NCBI GenBank assembly: GCA_028564705.1
Contig: JAPXFQ010001015.1
Span: forward strand, 372,001-436,000
Reading direction: 5' to 3'
Source of the DNA: Apricaphanius iberus
Taxonomy: Eukaryota > Chordata > Actinopteri > Cyprinodontiformes > Aphaniidae
Length of the DNA stretch: 64,000 nt
The number at the start of each line of letters is the position of its first letter. Positions within the stretch are counted from its first letter, which is position 1. Below the pieces are notes generated by a model, which searched no databases, was not told the DNA's origin, and worked only from the letters and a program-made list of their open reading frames with translations. This document shows positions 45,843 to 56,829 of the stretch, one piece after another. The position numbers were made by a program, and so were the translations under genes.

Positions 45843-46769
45843 TACACCTATTTTTATTGAATTTAAAAAAAAATGTATACAGCGTTACACAGATGCCAAT
45901 GTCTCTTAATGTTTACATTTTACATCTCCTATGGTGATGTATTTGTGTTTTTCATTTCTGCTTTTCTTAATACTGTGGAGGGAGAGTTGCAAGCCCGTCA
46001 AAAGAAGCCAGCAGAGGTCCCCAGACTTTACAGAATATTTTTGTCGATCCTCTCAGAGAGTATTTTATTTTCTACACTTTCAAAAACGTCATATCACCTA
46101 ACCACACCGAAGCCCTTTGTGGTATTCTAGATTTCCACTCCATAAGCAATCTCCTTCGAGCTATCAAGGTTGCAAAAGCAATGACGTTGCCCGGTGCCAC
46201 GAAATTAGTCGCTTGTACACCAAATATGGCCATTATAGGATCAGGTTGCAGCGCTAATCCAAAGACTTCAAAGTTCTAAATATTGATGTCCAGAACTCTC
46301 TCAACCTGGAACACGCCCAAAACATATGAACCAAGTCCGCTCTGGCAGCCTTACAACGATCACAACTCCCATCCAGGTTAGGGTATATTTTGGCCAGTCT
46401 AACCTTACTATAGTTGATATGCTGCACAAATTTAACTTGAATCAAATTCAGGCGTGAACAAGAGGCTCCATTTGCCAACCTCATAGCCCTGTCCTATGAA
46501 TCTCTTGGTATGACAACCTCTAACTCTTCTTCCCATTTTGCCTTGGTATTGTCTAGGGATATGCTGTCAAACGACATAATTAAATAATATAAATTAGAAA
46601 TTTGACCCTTCAAAGTTAAAGACGACTGAAGTAAGACATCTAAATTTGAAACACCAAGTAATTGAGAGAAGGCTGAGTTATGTGATTGGATGAAATGGCG
46701 GACCTGAAGATAATGAAAAAAAAAAATGTTTAGAAATGTCAAATCTATTGGCCAAATCAGTGTATGCAT
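45843..46769 (-). pseudogene. L1/Tx1-type LINE 3' fragment
   Basis: The minus strand reads VRHFIQSHNSAFSQLLG (46640-46700), then NGASCSRLNLIQVKFVQHIN with YPNLDGSCDRCKAARADLVH and MFWACSRLREFWTSIF (46254-46484). It ends with IAIFGVQATNFVAP-like and LRGSTKIFCKVWGPLL-like codons down to about 45960. CDRCKxxxADLxHMFW is the C-terminal zinc-binding region of L1/Tx1 reverse transcriptases. The RT core is absent. The same fragment, shorter at its 5' end, is at 59280-59800 on the plus strand. Confidence 0.8.
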
Positions 46770-46908
46770 CTTTTACGGGAGATATAAACACAAGCTTAAC
46801 AGTATTGGCAGAACACTACTCCTTAACACACACGCCACGGGAACTAATGGCGGGAGGAGCTACTGCTGTACTCTCACTAGAGGCTCCGCCCACCAGTAGT
46901 TAGACACG

Positions 46909-47110
46909 ATGACAGAGCGAACGAAAAGATCCAAACTTTGGCTCCATTTTATAAACATAGAAGCCGACAATGCACGCTGTCACAAATGCAATCAAAGCTT
47001 TTTGCTTTCAAAGGCTAGAACACGAGTAATTTGACCAAACACTTGGCTAAAATACACCAAATACAAACAGAGAGATGCACAGTGTTTGACCGCCTCAGTG
47101 CTGCAGCATT
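46909..47110 (+). pseudogene. BED zinc-finger remnant of a hAT transposase (unit A)
   Basis: The plus strand from ATG 46909 reads MTERTKRSKLWLHFINIEAD, then ARCHKCNQSFLLSKA. After a one-base shift it continues LTKHLAKIHQIQTERCTVF. Together these form CxxC...HxxxxH of a BED finger. No catalytic domain follows. Unit B carries the same finger at 56040-56233 on the minus strand. Confidence 0.75.
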
Positions 47111-48005
47111 AGGATGCAGTGGTACAGAAAATGGATGGGTGGATGTTATATTGTTTAGCATTCAAAAGCTTTCATTTTGGTTCTTAATTGCATTGTTTTA
47201 TGGGGAAGTTATTTTTGATATTTTTTTATTTAAATACCTTAAACTTTTTTTAAATAGACAACATAGTATTTTTAGTTTTTGATGTATAAAATAATTTGTT
47301 TATATTGTGCTTTTACTAAGTTAATAATTTCTTACTTTTTTTTTTTTAGTTATTCATTTTCTGTGCTTTGCTGTTCCAATTATCAAAAAAAAATATATAT
47401 ATATAGTTCATTATTTGTGTTTTTCACCTTTTGTTTTTGTCTTTAAAAAAGTACCGACAAGAACACAGATAAAGTATTGGATCGATTCCCATCCCTAGTT
47501 CTCAGAAGCAAAAAACTCTTTAAAAAAACCCCAACAGGGTTGGATACACCTGCTGGCTTCAGCTCTCAGTGACTGACTGGGCTACAGTGTTCTGGGCTCT
47601 GTCTATACTCTGGAGAGTAGCTGGTTAGCTTTAGCTTTATTGATAAACTAATCTTAAGATTTCAGCCATTAATATTATATATTGTCATAACATGTTTACA
47701 AGATTAAAAAGCATCAAGATAAGCCTTTCATTTTAAATACTAACATAATTAAAAGTATATAACTAACAATATTACTTTTCTTTGTATTTACTGATGTTAC
47801 TCAGGTCTCTTGATTTGTTTCTGTGTATTACAAATTTAGTTATGATAAAAAGAAGTGATTAAAATTTTAATTTCATTCTTATTTAAAATTAGTTCATTGA
47901 ATAATAACAAAATGACCAGGGAGGCACTTAAAATATATTTTTTACATTGTGATATTTATCGATAATTATCAATATGGATCAGTATGACTATTTCTTTATA
48001 GATAT

Positions 48006-48385
48006 TAGGGATATGTATTGGCAAGAATCTGGCGATACGATATGTATCATGATACAAAGGGGACGATATGATATATTGCGATACATCACGATGCCATGAG
48101 TAAGACTATATATTTTTATTTTTACAAATGAATTTAACTGTAGAAAATCTGTCACAACATTCTAAACACTCCAACCAGTTTTTATTACTAGATCTAGTTG
48201 ATCCACTGGAACAAAGAAGGTGAAAACAGCCGCCAACTACCAGTCATACTTTTAATTTTATAACAAAAAATATTTACATTTTTATTAAAAAATAAAAATC
48301 GATTCTTTGCTTTTAAATATCGATACAATATCATGACATAAAATATCACGATATATTGGCTTGTCCATATTTTCTTAAATGCCTA
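48006..48385. mobile_element. hAT-like fragment
   Basis: It starts TAGGGATATGTATTGGC and contains repeated CGATAC/CGATAT motifs near both edges. A clean right terminus and a target duplication were not found. Confidence 0.4.
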
Positions 48386-49058
48386 ATAGATCTGCTCTTT
48401 TTAGTCCAGCCCTAATAGTACGCAACTGTTATAGAAATAACGTCAGTTACTTGCTCAGTAACTAATTACTTTTACAGTATAGTAACTGAGTAACTAACTC
48501 AATTACGTTTAGGAAAAAATTATTTCTAACTATAACTAATTACTTTTTTAATGTAAGATGCCCAACACTGTCCATTTCACAGACTGATTTATTCAAAATG
48601 TTTTTTTCTTTTAATTTTCATGATTATAACTGACAATTAATGAGTCCCAAATTCAGTATCTCAGAAAATTAGAATATTGTGAAAATCTTCAGTGTTCCTG
48701 GTAGCACACTCTAATCAGCTGTTAATTATTCTCTGACACATGAAACAGATTTCAACTGGAAAGAAGAATCATTACAGCTGTCGCCACTATTCAACCCAGG
48801 TTCCAGAAACTCACGTCTCAACAAAACACACCACATCCAAGTCATACAAATAGCAATGGAAATCCTGCTCCGTTACATTTTTCTTGAACCTGCGTAAATA
48901 TGCCAAAGAGCTACTGCTGATATATGATTTTTTGTTCTCGAAATTTCAAATTAAAGTCCACATTTGCCAGAAATGGTGAATAAATGCCACAATTTCACCA
49001 GTCATATTTTTGAGTTTATCAAAAATATCAACGGAGCACAAAAAGGTGGAAAACCACT

Positions 49059-49370
49059 TAAATAGAGTGCGACAATACCACTTTTTTTCAAACCGATACC
49101 ATACAGATTCCTGGATCGGAGAACTTGCAGATATGCAGATACGTCTATCACGTTAAAAACTGTAATGAATTGGAGTATTCTTCTCTTCTTGTTGCAACAA
49201 ATGATAGTAAACTGACTGACCACAAAGCTAAAATTTCAAGAGAAAGATAAACATTTTCTTTGAAATTATAGCAGAGTTTCAGTTCATGGCATTGGTTAAC
49301 TAAGTGATACAAGTATATCAGAATGGTATTGGCTCCAATACCCAATACCAGAATCATTGCATCCCTAGTT
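49059..49370. mobile_element. Possible hAT MITE
   Basis: The left edge TAGAGTGCGACAATACCAC and right edge ACCAGAATCATTGCATCCCTA are loosely inverted relative to each other. The flanks do not give a convincing 8-bp duplication. No coding content. The surrounding 48760-50690 holds no gene. Confidence 0.4.
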
Positions 49371-49667
49371 TGAAACAAAACCTTTTATACAAATTTTATT
49401 GCAGCACTCAATTCTTTTTAATGCATGGAACTGTACTTTAATTGATTAGTCTGGAATATTGAGCAAGGGAAGGTAATATTTTCAATAAAAGTAAGTTTAA
49501 AATCTACAATCTTAGACTTGGTTACACAAGGAATTCTAACACCTAACATTAGCTTGTCTGGAGAGTTCATAAGGCCTTCAATTCAGAACAGCCCATGACA
49601 ACAAGTCCTGCAAAGATGGATATGTTGGATATTTTATTTCATGATGACTTTAAATGACAATCCTCAG

Positions 49668-49670
<3 letters not shown>

Positions 49671-49715
<45 letters not shown>

Positions 49716-49727
49716 TACATACATATA
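49671..49727. repeat. Compound (AT)n(AC)n microsatellite
   Basis: About 14 AT units pass into about 8 AC units and then CATA repeats. It is likely polymorphic. Confidence 0.9.
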
Positions 49728-50700
49728 CACAGTTCTGGGACTAATGGCCTGGCCAGAGAGAAAGACTTGCCTAGTTTACATGTCCCTCAGAAAATTAAAT
49801 TATTGAATAAAGTGCATTCCAGCTGTTTTCTCTGCAGAGGCGGTGCACCTCTAGCCCTTCCTTGTTTTCAATTAGTGACGTAAAATATATCACAGTTTGA
49901 ACACACTGTCGATTTCTAGGAGAGGGAGGGGCAGCTGCTCAGACAGCAGGATTCAAGAGGATTACTCAGACATGTATGAATTAAGCCAAAAACTATTCTG
50001 GTAGGTTTTTATGAGAAAATGACATTACCAGATAGTTGAAAACTCCAAAAACTTAATTTTACATGCTATAGGTCCTGTAAACTAGAATGCTAAAGATAGT
50101 AAACAAATGCTAAAGTCAGTGAAGCACAATGAGTAAAACTATTGTATGAACAATAAGCAAGAACAAGACATTTACTAAGTCCTGAACTCTTTGTGTTACA
50201 CTAACTGTTGTTGCCGCTTGTCCAACCATACCTGCAAATTTAGGTTTGAAAAAGGAAACTGAAATCATGTAGGGGACTACTTCTAGAGAAACAAAATGAT
50301 TTTAACAAATCCATAAGACAAAAAAAGGAAAGAAAAATACAACACTTACTTAAAATGAAAAAGCACATTTATCAGCAAGAAGAGTAAAAAGGAAAGTTCC
50401 TCTCATTTTAAGTGCAAAATGGTCTAGCCTATTATAAATAAAAACTGCTCTAGAAACAAACTGCAGCTTATGAGCAAAAGTGACCCCTTGTTATGAGCCA
50501 AGTAATTAATGCCAGCAACAGTTGTGTTAGTAATGTTTCTCGGGATTTTCAATTTCTTATAAACTTTTGTTTTCAAAAACAGCAAAATCTGTGCGGATTC
50601 TGCTGTTTTTGAATTCAACTTTTGATCCAGCACCTAACCCTGATGAGCAGTGACTCCTTCTACTTAAAATTTTTTTGTTAAAATTTGATATTTCCACATC

Positions 50701-53700
50701 CATCCATCCATCCATCTTCCTCCGCTTATCCGGGGTCGGGTCGCGGGGGCAGTAGCCTAAGCAAGGAGACCCAGACTTGCCTCTCCCCGGCCACTTGGGC
50801 CAGCTCCTCGGGAGGAATCCCGAGGCGTTCCCAGGCCAGCTGGGAGACATAATCTCTCCAACGGGTCCTGGGTCTTCCCCTGGGTCTCCTCCCGGTGGGA
50901 CATGCCCGGAACACCTCACCAGGGAGGCGTCCAGGAGGCATCCTGACTAGATGCCCGAGCCACCTCAACTGGCTCCTCTCGATGTGGAGGAGCAGCGGCT
51001 CTACTCTGAGCTCCCTCCGGATGACCGAGCTTCTCACCCTATCTCTAAGGGAGAGCCCAGCCACCCTACGGAGGAAACTCATTTCAGCCGCCTGTATCCG
51101 CGATCTCGTTCTTTCGGTCACCACCCAGCGTTCGTGACCATAGATGAGGGTAGGAACGTAGATCGACCGGTAAATCGAGAGCTTCGCCTTTCGACTCAGC
51201 TCTCTCTTCACCACGACAGACCGGTACAGCGCCCGCATGACTGCAGACGCCCTACCAATCCGTCCATCGATCTCCCGCTCCATTTTTCCCTCATTCGTGA
51301 ACAAGACCCCCAGATACCTAAACTCCTCCACTTGAGGAAGGACCTCATCCCCAACCCGAAGAGAGCACCCTACCCTTTTCCGACTCAAGACCATGGTCTC
51401 GGATTTGGAGGTGCTGATCCTCATCCCAGCCGCTTCACACTCGGCTGCGAACCGCTCCAACGAGAGCTGTAGATCACGTTCAGACGAAGCCAACAAGACC
51501 ACATCATCTGCGAAAAGCAGAGACCCGATCCTGAGGTCACCAAAACGGATCCCCTCAACACCTTGGCTGCACCTAGAAATCCTGTCCATAAACGTTATGA
51601 ACAGGATCGGTGATAAAGGGCAACCTTGGCGGAGTCCAACTCTCACTGGAAACGAGTCCGACTTACTGCCGGCAATGCGAACCAGACTCTGACACCGGTC
51701 ATATAGGGACCTAACAGCCCGTATCAGAGGGCCTGGTACCCCATACTCCCGGAGTACCCCCCACAGGACACCCCGAGGGACACGGTCGAACGCCTTCTCC
51801 AAGTCCACAAAGCACATGTAGACTGGTTGGGCGAACTCCCACGCACCCTCCAGGACCCTGCCGAGGGTGTAGAGCTGGTCCAGTGTTCCACGGCCAGGAC
51901 GAAAACCGCATTGTTCCTCCTGGATCCGAGGTTCGACTATCCGTCGTACCCTCCTCTCCAGAACCCCTGAATAGACCTTACCAGGGAGGCTCAGAAGTGT
52001 GATCCCCCTGTAGTTGGAACACACTCTGTGGTCCCCCTTTTTAAAGAGGGGGACCACCACCCCGGTCTGCCAATCCAAGGGAACTGCCCCCGATGTCCAC
52101 GCAATATTGCAGAGCCGCGTCAACCAACACAGCCCTACAACATCCAGAGCCTTGAGGAACTCCGGCCGAATCTCATCCACCCCCGGAGCCTTACCACCGA
52201 GGAGCTTTTTAACAACCTCGGCGACTTCAGCCCCAGAGATTGGAGAGTCCGTCCCAGAGTCCCCAGACTCTGCTTCCAAACAGGAAGGCGTGTCGGTGGG
52301 ATTGAGGAGGTCTTCGAAGTATTCCATCCACCGACCCAAAACGTCCCGCGTTGAGGTCAGCAGCACACCGCCCCCACTGTAAACAGTGTTGGCGGCAGAC
52401 CGCTTCCCCCCCCTGAGACGCCGGATGGTGGACCAGAATCGCTTCGAAGCCATACGGAAGTCGTTCTCCATGGTCTCTCCAAACTCCTCCCACGCCCGAG
52501 TTTTTGCCTCAGCGACCATCCGAGCCGCACTCCGCTTGGCCTGCCGGTACCTATCAGCTGCTTCCGGAGTCCCACAGGCCAAGAAGGCCCGATAGGACTC
52601 CTTCTTCAGCTTGACAGCATCCCTCACCGCCGGTGTCCACCAGCGGGTTCGAGGGTTGCCGCCACGACAGGCACCAACTACCTTGCGGCCACAACTACGG
52701 TCAGCCGCTTCGACAATGGAGGCACGGAACATGGCCCATTCGGACTCAATGTCCCCCGCCTCCCCCGGGACGTGTTTGAAGTCCTGTCGGAGGTGAGAGT
52801 TGAAACCCCTTCTGACAGGAGACTCCGCCAGACGTTCCCAGCAGACCCTCACAACACGTTTGGGCCTACCAGGTCTGTCCGGCGTCTTCCCCCACCACCG
52901 GAGCCAACTCACCACCAGGTAGTGGTCGGTGGATAGCTCCGCCCCTCTCTTCACCCGAGTGTCCAAAACATGCGGCCGCAGGTCAGATGAAACGACAACC
53001 AGGTCGATCATCGAGCCGCGGCCTAGGGTGTCCTGGTGCCAAGTGCACACATGAACACCCTTATGCTTGAACATGGTGTTCGTTATGGACAATCCATGAC
53101 GAGCACAGAAGTCCAACAACAAAACACCGCTCGGGTTCAGATCGGGGGGGCCATACCGCCCAACCACGCCTCTCCAGGTCTCACTGTCATTGCCAACGTG
53201 AGCGTTGAAGTCTCCCAGGAGAATGAGGGAGTCTCCAGAAGGAGCACTCTCCAGCACCCCCTCCAAGGACTCCAAGAAGGGTGGGTAGTCTGATCTACTG
53301 TTCGGTGCATAAGCACAAACAATAGTCAGCACCCGTCCCCCCACCCGTAGGCGGAGGGAGGCTACCCTCTCACTCACCGGGGTAAACCCCAACGTACAGG
53401 CGCCGAGATGGGGGGCAACAAGTATGCCCACCCCAGCTCGGCGCCTCTCACCGGGAGCAACTCCAGAGTGGAAGAGAGTCCAACCCCTCTCGAGGAGACG
53501 GGTTCCAGAGCCAGAGCCATGCGTCGAGGCAAGGCCGACGATGTCCAGTCGGAACCTCTCAGCCTCGCACACCAGCTCCGGCTCCTTCCCCACCAGAGAG
53601 GTGACGTTCCACGTCCCAAGAGCCAGCTTCTGCAGCCGAGGATCGGACCGCCAAGGTCCCCGCCTTCGGCCACCGCCCGTCTTGCACGGCACCCGACCCC

Positions 53701-54073
53701 TATGGCCCCTCCCACAGGTGGTGAGCTCATGGGAAGGGGGGCCCATGTTTCCTCTTCGGGCTAAGCCCGGCCGGGCCCCATGGAAAAAGGCCCGGCCACC
53801 AGGCGCTCGCCAACGTGCCCCACCTCCAGGCCTGGCTCCAGAGTGGGGCCCCGGTGACCCGCGTCCGGGCGAGGGAACACTAGATCCATTTATTTTGTTC
53901 ATCATAGGGGTCGTCGGGCTGCGCTTTGTCTGATCCCTCACCTAGGACCAGTTTGCCATGGGTGACCCTACCAGGGGCATAAAGCCCCAGACAACATAGC
54001 TCCCAGGATCATTGGGACACTCAAACCCCTCCACCGCGATAAGGTGGCAGCCAGGGACAAGTATTTGGTGTAT
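50701..54073 (-). mobile_element. Rex3 LINE (RTE clade), near full length, 10-bp target duplication
   Basis: On the minus strand the element runs from about 54073 to a (GATG)n tail at 50701-50720. Identical 10-bp flanks TTTCCACATC lie at 50691-50700 and 54074-54083. The family call comes from the coding sequence and the GATG-type tail typical of Rex3. It is much GC-richer than its surroundings. The intact flanks and open ORF suggest recent insertion. Confidence 0.93.
50726..53941 (-). CDS. Rex3 ORF2: AP endonuclease plus reverse transcriptase, 1071 codons
   Basis: A single uninterrupted frame. The N-terminal 105 residues are Pro/Arg-rich and may include read-through 5' sequence, so the true start is uncertain. 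The apurinic-like endonuclease shows GTWNVTSL (109-116), [10 protein letters not shown] (241-250), [16 protein letters not shown] (301-316) and [10 protein letters not shown] (337-346). The reverse transcriptase has [14 protein letters not shown] (643-656), [18 protein letters not shown] (711-728), [13 protein letters not shown] (769-781) and the [10 protein letters not shown] active site (810-819). The C-terminus ends [12 protein letters not shown]. The protein would nick target DNA and copy its own RNA into it. Upstream codons to about 54056 continue Rex3-like sequence in another frame. Confidence 0.93.
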   Translation of the reverse strand: MRDQTKRSPTTPMMNKINGSSVPSPGRGSPGPHSGARPGGGARWRAPGGRAFFHGARPGLARRGNMGPPSHELTTCGRGHRGRVPCKTGGGRRRGPWRSDPRLQKLALGTWNVTSLVGKEPELVCEAERFRLDIVGLASTHGSGSGTRLLERGWTLFHSGVAPGERRRAGVGILVAPHLGACTLGFTPVSERVASLRLRVGGRVLTIVCAYAPNSRSDYPPFLESLEGVLESAPSGDSLILLGDFNAHVGNDSETWRGVVGRYGPPDLNPSGVLLLDFCARHGLSITNTMFKHKGVHVCTWHQDTLGRGSMIDLVVVSSDLRPHVLDTRVKRGAELSTDHYLVVSWLRWWGKTPDRPGRPKRVVRVCWERLAESPVRRGFNSHLRQDFKHVPGEAGDIESEWAMFRASIVEAADRSCGRKVVGACRGGNPRTRWWTPAVRDAVKLKKESYRAFLACGTPEAADRYRQAKRSAARMVAEAKTRAWEEFGETMENDFRMASKRFWSTIRRLRGGKRSAANTVYSGGGVLLTSTRDVLGRWMEYFEDLLNPTDTPSCLEAESGDSGTDSPISGAEVAEVVKKLLGGKAPGVDEIRPEFLKALDVVGLCWLTRLCNIAWTSGAVPLDWQTGVVVPLFKKGDHRVCSNYRGITLLSLPGKVYSGVLERRVRRIVEPRIQEEQCGFRPGRGTLDQLYTLGRVLEGAWEFAQPVYMCFVDLEKAFDRVPRGVLWGVLREYGVPGPLIRAVRSLYDRCQSLVRIAGSKSDSFPVRVGLRQGCPLSPILFITFMDRISRCSQGVEGIRFGDLRIGSLLFADDVVLLASSERDLQLSLERFAAECEAAGMRISTSKSETMVLSRKRVGCSLRVGDEVLPQVEEFRYLGVLFTNEGKMEREIDGRIGRASAVMRALYRSVVVKRELSRKAKLSIYRSIYVPTLIYGHERWVVTERTRSRIQAAEMSFLRRVAGLSLRDRVRSSVIRRELRVEPLLLHIERSQLRWLGHLVRMPPGRLPGEVFRACPTGRRPRGRPRTRWRDYVSQLAWERLGIPPEELAQVAGERQVWVSLLRLLPPRPDPG

Positions 54074-54083
54074 TTTCCACATC

Positions 54084-55001
54084 TAATAGTTTTAATATTC
54101 TTATAACTGCAGTCATTGTTTGCGGTCTTGGCATAAGCATTGTAATTCAGAGCATAGATTTTGCTGAAAAAAGTTTTATTCATTCTTCTTTTCTAATAAA
54201 AAGTTGCACATAAACTTTTTTAAAGCTCGCCTATAAACCTATGGGGAGGCAGGAGAGGGCCGTACGGCTGGGCGGTTAATTTATAAAATGGATTAATCTA
54301 ATTTTCTGTTTATTTAAGATTTAATTTTCAGAAAATCGAAGTGTTCTTTAAGCACTGCACTACTTAGACTTCCATATCTCAGAGAAGGGCTGGGCAATGT
54401 TGCCTAATTAGAAAATCTCTAATATTTTTTTATTCGTTTTATTTAATTAAAAAAACAATCTCGTCTTTTGCAGTAGGGTGTTTGCGTTCAGATTATCAGA
54501 TAAAATTCAAGAAAAACTGTAGGGGTTTGGAGTGGGGGGTGAGGATGGGGAAATCAGTAAATGCACACACTGATGACATGTATAAATATATAGTAAAAGG
54601 CTGCTTCACACTCCATTCATTTCGCTTCAATTTTCTGTTCAGCTTCATCATTTACGCGTATGTGTCCAGAAGCGCACATAAAAAACGAGCACTGTCAGGA
54701 TTCTGCTGTTTGTCGGCCATCTTGCAAAAATGACTCTTTGGGGAAATGACATGTACGCTACCTGCACTGTTTCCGTCGTATCCGGATTACAAAGGCTTCT
54801 TGTTATTTCATGCAAATACACATGTATATTTCATAAATATCTTAACATTATCCAGCTCAAGTACAGATTTCTTGAACCAGAGTACACTGGTTTTAATAAC
54901 TATACAGTATTTTAGTAATGAAACTTTTGAATTATTTTTTTAATATTTGTGTTAAATTTCCACAGTGTAGACCAATAAAGGTAATGTCTATTATATTGTA
55001 T
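54084..55001. other. Intron with two hAT-like starts
   Basis: ACGGCTGGGCGGTTAATTT near 54266 and AGGGCTGGGCAATGTTGCC near 54387 look like old hAT ends. No partners or coding sequence were found. The remainder is unremarkable. Confidence 0.4.
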
Positions 55002-55007
55002 AAGATG

Positions 55008-55264
55008 GTAAATGGACTGAACTTATATAGCGCTTTTCTAGTCTTACTGACCACTCAAAGCGCTTTACATGGAAGCCACATTCACCCATTCACACTCGCA
55101 TTCATACACCGACACCCAACATGGCTCGGTAGGACGATGTAGAATTTGGGGGTTAAGTGCCTTGCCCAGGGGCACATCGACATGTGACTGGAGGAAGCTG
55201 GAATTGACCCTACGACCCTACAATTGCAAGCCAACTACTCTACCACTGAGCCACAGTCGCCCAC
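55008..55264 (-). mobile_element. tRNA-derived SINE with L2-like tail
   Basis: On the minus strand it starts GGGCGACTGTGGCTCAGTGG, a box A-like TGGCTCAGTGGTAGA, followed by a box B-like GGGTCAATTCC about 45 bp on. The body contains TGCCCCTGGGCAAGGCACTT. It ends AAAGCGCTATATAAGTTCAG plus TCCATTTAC, like the L2-type tail at 21290. AAGATG flanks both sides (55002-55007 and 55265-55270). It lies 119 bp from ap2a1 exon 2, in the intron on the 3' side. Box elements suggest pol III transcription of the family. Confidence 0.85.
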
Positions 55265-55383
55265 AAGATGAAAGCATTGCGACGTTTATCATTCAGCAGA
55301 GGTAGGACAATAATTAAGACTCCATTAATTAACATCTGTTGCTCTTGATGTCAACACAGAGGGAAAAAGAAAAGCGTACTTAC

Positions 55384-55595
55384 GATCTGTTTCTCTGTGT
55401 ACTTGTTGGAGCTGAGCAGGTTGACTGCCTCCATGTGTCCAAAGTCGATGTCATGGCCCAGTAGGAAGATGAAGAGGAGCTTGCAGACGTACTTCTTCTT
55501 ACTGTAACCATCCAGAGCCTTGTCACCTTTGAACTTGGAGCGGATGTTGGCCAGCTCTTTATTTATCCGTTTGATTTCTGCCTCCTTGCTCTTAC
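55384..55595 (-). CDS. ap2a1: ap2a1 coding exon 2 (AP-2 alpha N-terminus)
   Basis: This 212-bp exon opens with two bases that complete the Cys of IRNC when joined to the canonical exon 1, then [20 protein letters not shown]. It ends [10 protein letters not shown]. The acceptor is CTCTCAG|GT and the donor ATC|GTAAGT. It includes the basic N-terminal patch ([19 protein letters not shown] region), known in AP-2 alpha for PIP2 contact and trunk packing. The canonical exon 1 encoding MPAVSKGDGMRG was not found in the window. The following intron (to 9793) is about 45.6 kb. Confidence 0.95.
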
Positions 55596-56039
55596 CTGAG
55601 AGAGGAAAGAATGTAGCAGAGTTTACCTGGAAGGTGGTGGTCAGGAGGAATAGCATCTCTATTATACATCAACTATGAAAGCAGAGAAACAGGGTCAGGG
55701 TCATACGATCTCAGATCAATATCACCATACAAGGAGCAGTTCACCTTCATTACCAAAAGTGGATGACAACTAAGGATGGGTATCGTTAAGGGTTTATCGA
55801 TACTACTACTCTACTACTACTAATAATAAAAACACTATATAAACAAATTATTTTATACATCAAAAACTAAAAATACTATGTTGTCTATTTAAAAAAAGTT
55901 TACGGTATTTAAATAAAAAAATATCAAAAATAACTTCCCCATAAAACAATGCAATTAAGAACCAAAAAGAAAGCTTTTGAATGCTAAACAATATAACATC
56001 CACCCATCCATTTTCTGTACCACTGCATCCTAATGCTGC

Positions 56040-56233
56040 AGCACTGAGGCGGTCAAACACTGTGCATCTCTCTGTTTGTATTTGGTGTATTTTAGCCAAG
56101 TGTTTGGTCAAATTACTCGTGTTCTAGCCTTTGAAAGCAAAAAGCTTTGATTGCATTTGTGACAGCGTGCATTGTCGGCTTCTATGTTTGTAAAATGGAG
56201 CCAAAGTTTGGATCTTTTCGTTCGCTCTGTCAT
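56040..56233 (-). pseudogene. BED zinc-finger remnant of a hAT transposase (unit B)
   Basis: From ATG at 56233 the minus strand reads MTERTKRSKLWLHFTNIEAD and ARCHKCNQSFLLSKA, then after a shift LTKHLAKIHQIQTERCTVF. It differs from unit A by about one residue. No catalytic domain is on this strand. Confidence 0.75.
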
Positions 56234-56829
56234 CGTGTCTGTGTAACTACTGGTGGGCGGAGCTTCTAGTGAGAGTACAGCAATAGCTCCCGCCATTAGT
56301 TCCCATGGCGTGTGTGTTAAGGAGTAGTGTTCTGCCAATAGTGTTAAGCTTGTGTTTATATCTCCCGTAAAAGATATAATGTAAGAGCTGTGTGACTTGA
56401 AATACTTTGCTACTACAACTGACCTGTGGTCGAGCGTACCATGGAGCCTTTCCTCAGTCTGACCATTCACTATACAACGGACGATTGGAATCTTGGCAGC
56501 CTGTGTTTGCAGACATCGTACTTCCCCGCTGAACATACGGCCGAGGAGATCGCACAAGGACTCAAGGAAGCGCTTGAGTCATGGGGGTTTAAAGAATAAC
56601 GCCAAGTTTGCATTACTACTGATAACGGAACCAACGTGGTCAAGGCAGCTTCTCTGAATGATTGGACCAGGCTGCAATGTTTTGGACACAGGCTGCACCG
56701 CGCCATCGGTAGGTTAAAACATTTTATGCATATGCATAATACTAATATTTTAATAAATATTTATATATATAAACCCACTTGGTATTATATGAATATTATA
56801 TGAATTATTTTTGTTTTTCATATATGTTT

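Larger units (their letters stand above)
44344..47497. mobile_element. Composite hAT unit A (BED finger plus L1 tail)
   Basis: The left edge reads TAGGGATGGGTACCGAAACC and the right edge GATCGATTCCCATCCCTA. The flanks GCCCTCAT and GTTCTCAG agree at 5 of 8 positions, so the duplication is weak. A second TAGGGATGGGTACTGAAAC occurs at 45702, so the left boundary may be composite. Contents: the inverted hAT copy at 44454-45550, an L1 3' fragment on the minus strand (about 45843-46769) and a BED finger on the plus strand (46909-47100). A related unit in opposite orientation is at 55771-59967. Confidence 0.65.
43774..48414. mobile_element. hAT element, third shell of the nest
   Basis: The termini TAGGGCTGGACGATAATTCG and TAGTCCAGCCCTA are flanked by ATAGAACG (43766-43773) and ATAGTACG (48415-48422), an 8-bp duplication with one mismatch. 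It contains the composite at 44344-47497. Another hAT-like start (TAGGGATATGTATTGGC) at 48006 lies within its right part. Confidence 0.85.
41604..48570. mobile_element. hAT-like element, second shell of the nest
   Basis: The termini CAGTGTCGGGAGTAATGG and AAGATGCCCAACACTG are inverted relative to each other. The flanks TTCATTAC (41596-41603) and TCCATTTC (48571-48578) match at 6 of 8 positions. Subterminal regions are rich in GTAACTGAGTAACT / AATTACTTTT motifs. Inside are a Tc1 pseudogene and another hAT with its own contents. Confidence 0.75.
41508..48760. mobile_element. Tc1-like fragment, outermost shell of the second nest
   Basis: The left part (41508-41603) reads ACAGGTGCTCGTCATAAAATTAC with ATATCATGAAAAGG and GGTGAAACTTGTATATTAG. 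This matches the end of a Tc1-like family I recall. The same family resumes after the inserted hAT, at 48571 onward: ACAGACTGATTTATTC, CCCAAATTCAGTATCTCAG and AAAATTAGAATATTGTG, fading out near 48760. The transposase and the other terminus are missing. Classification is from memory of the family consensus. Confidence 0.6.

Noticed and set aside
50895..53933. Several long plus-strand ORFs over the Rex3 region
   Set aside because: They are antisense shadows of the GC-rich Rex3 frame and carry no family motifs of their own.
55200..55264. Possible tRNA gene on the minus strand
   Set aside because: The tRNA-like part is the head of a 257-bp SINE with its own tail and flanking AAGATG duplication.
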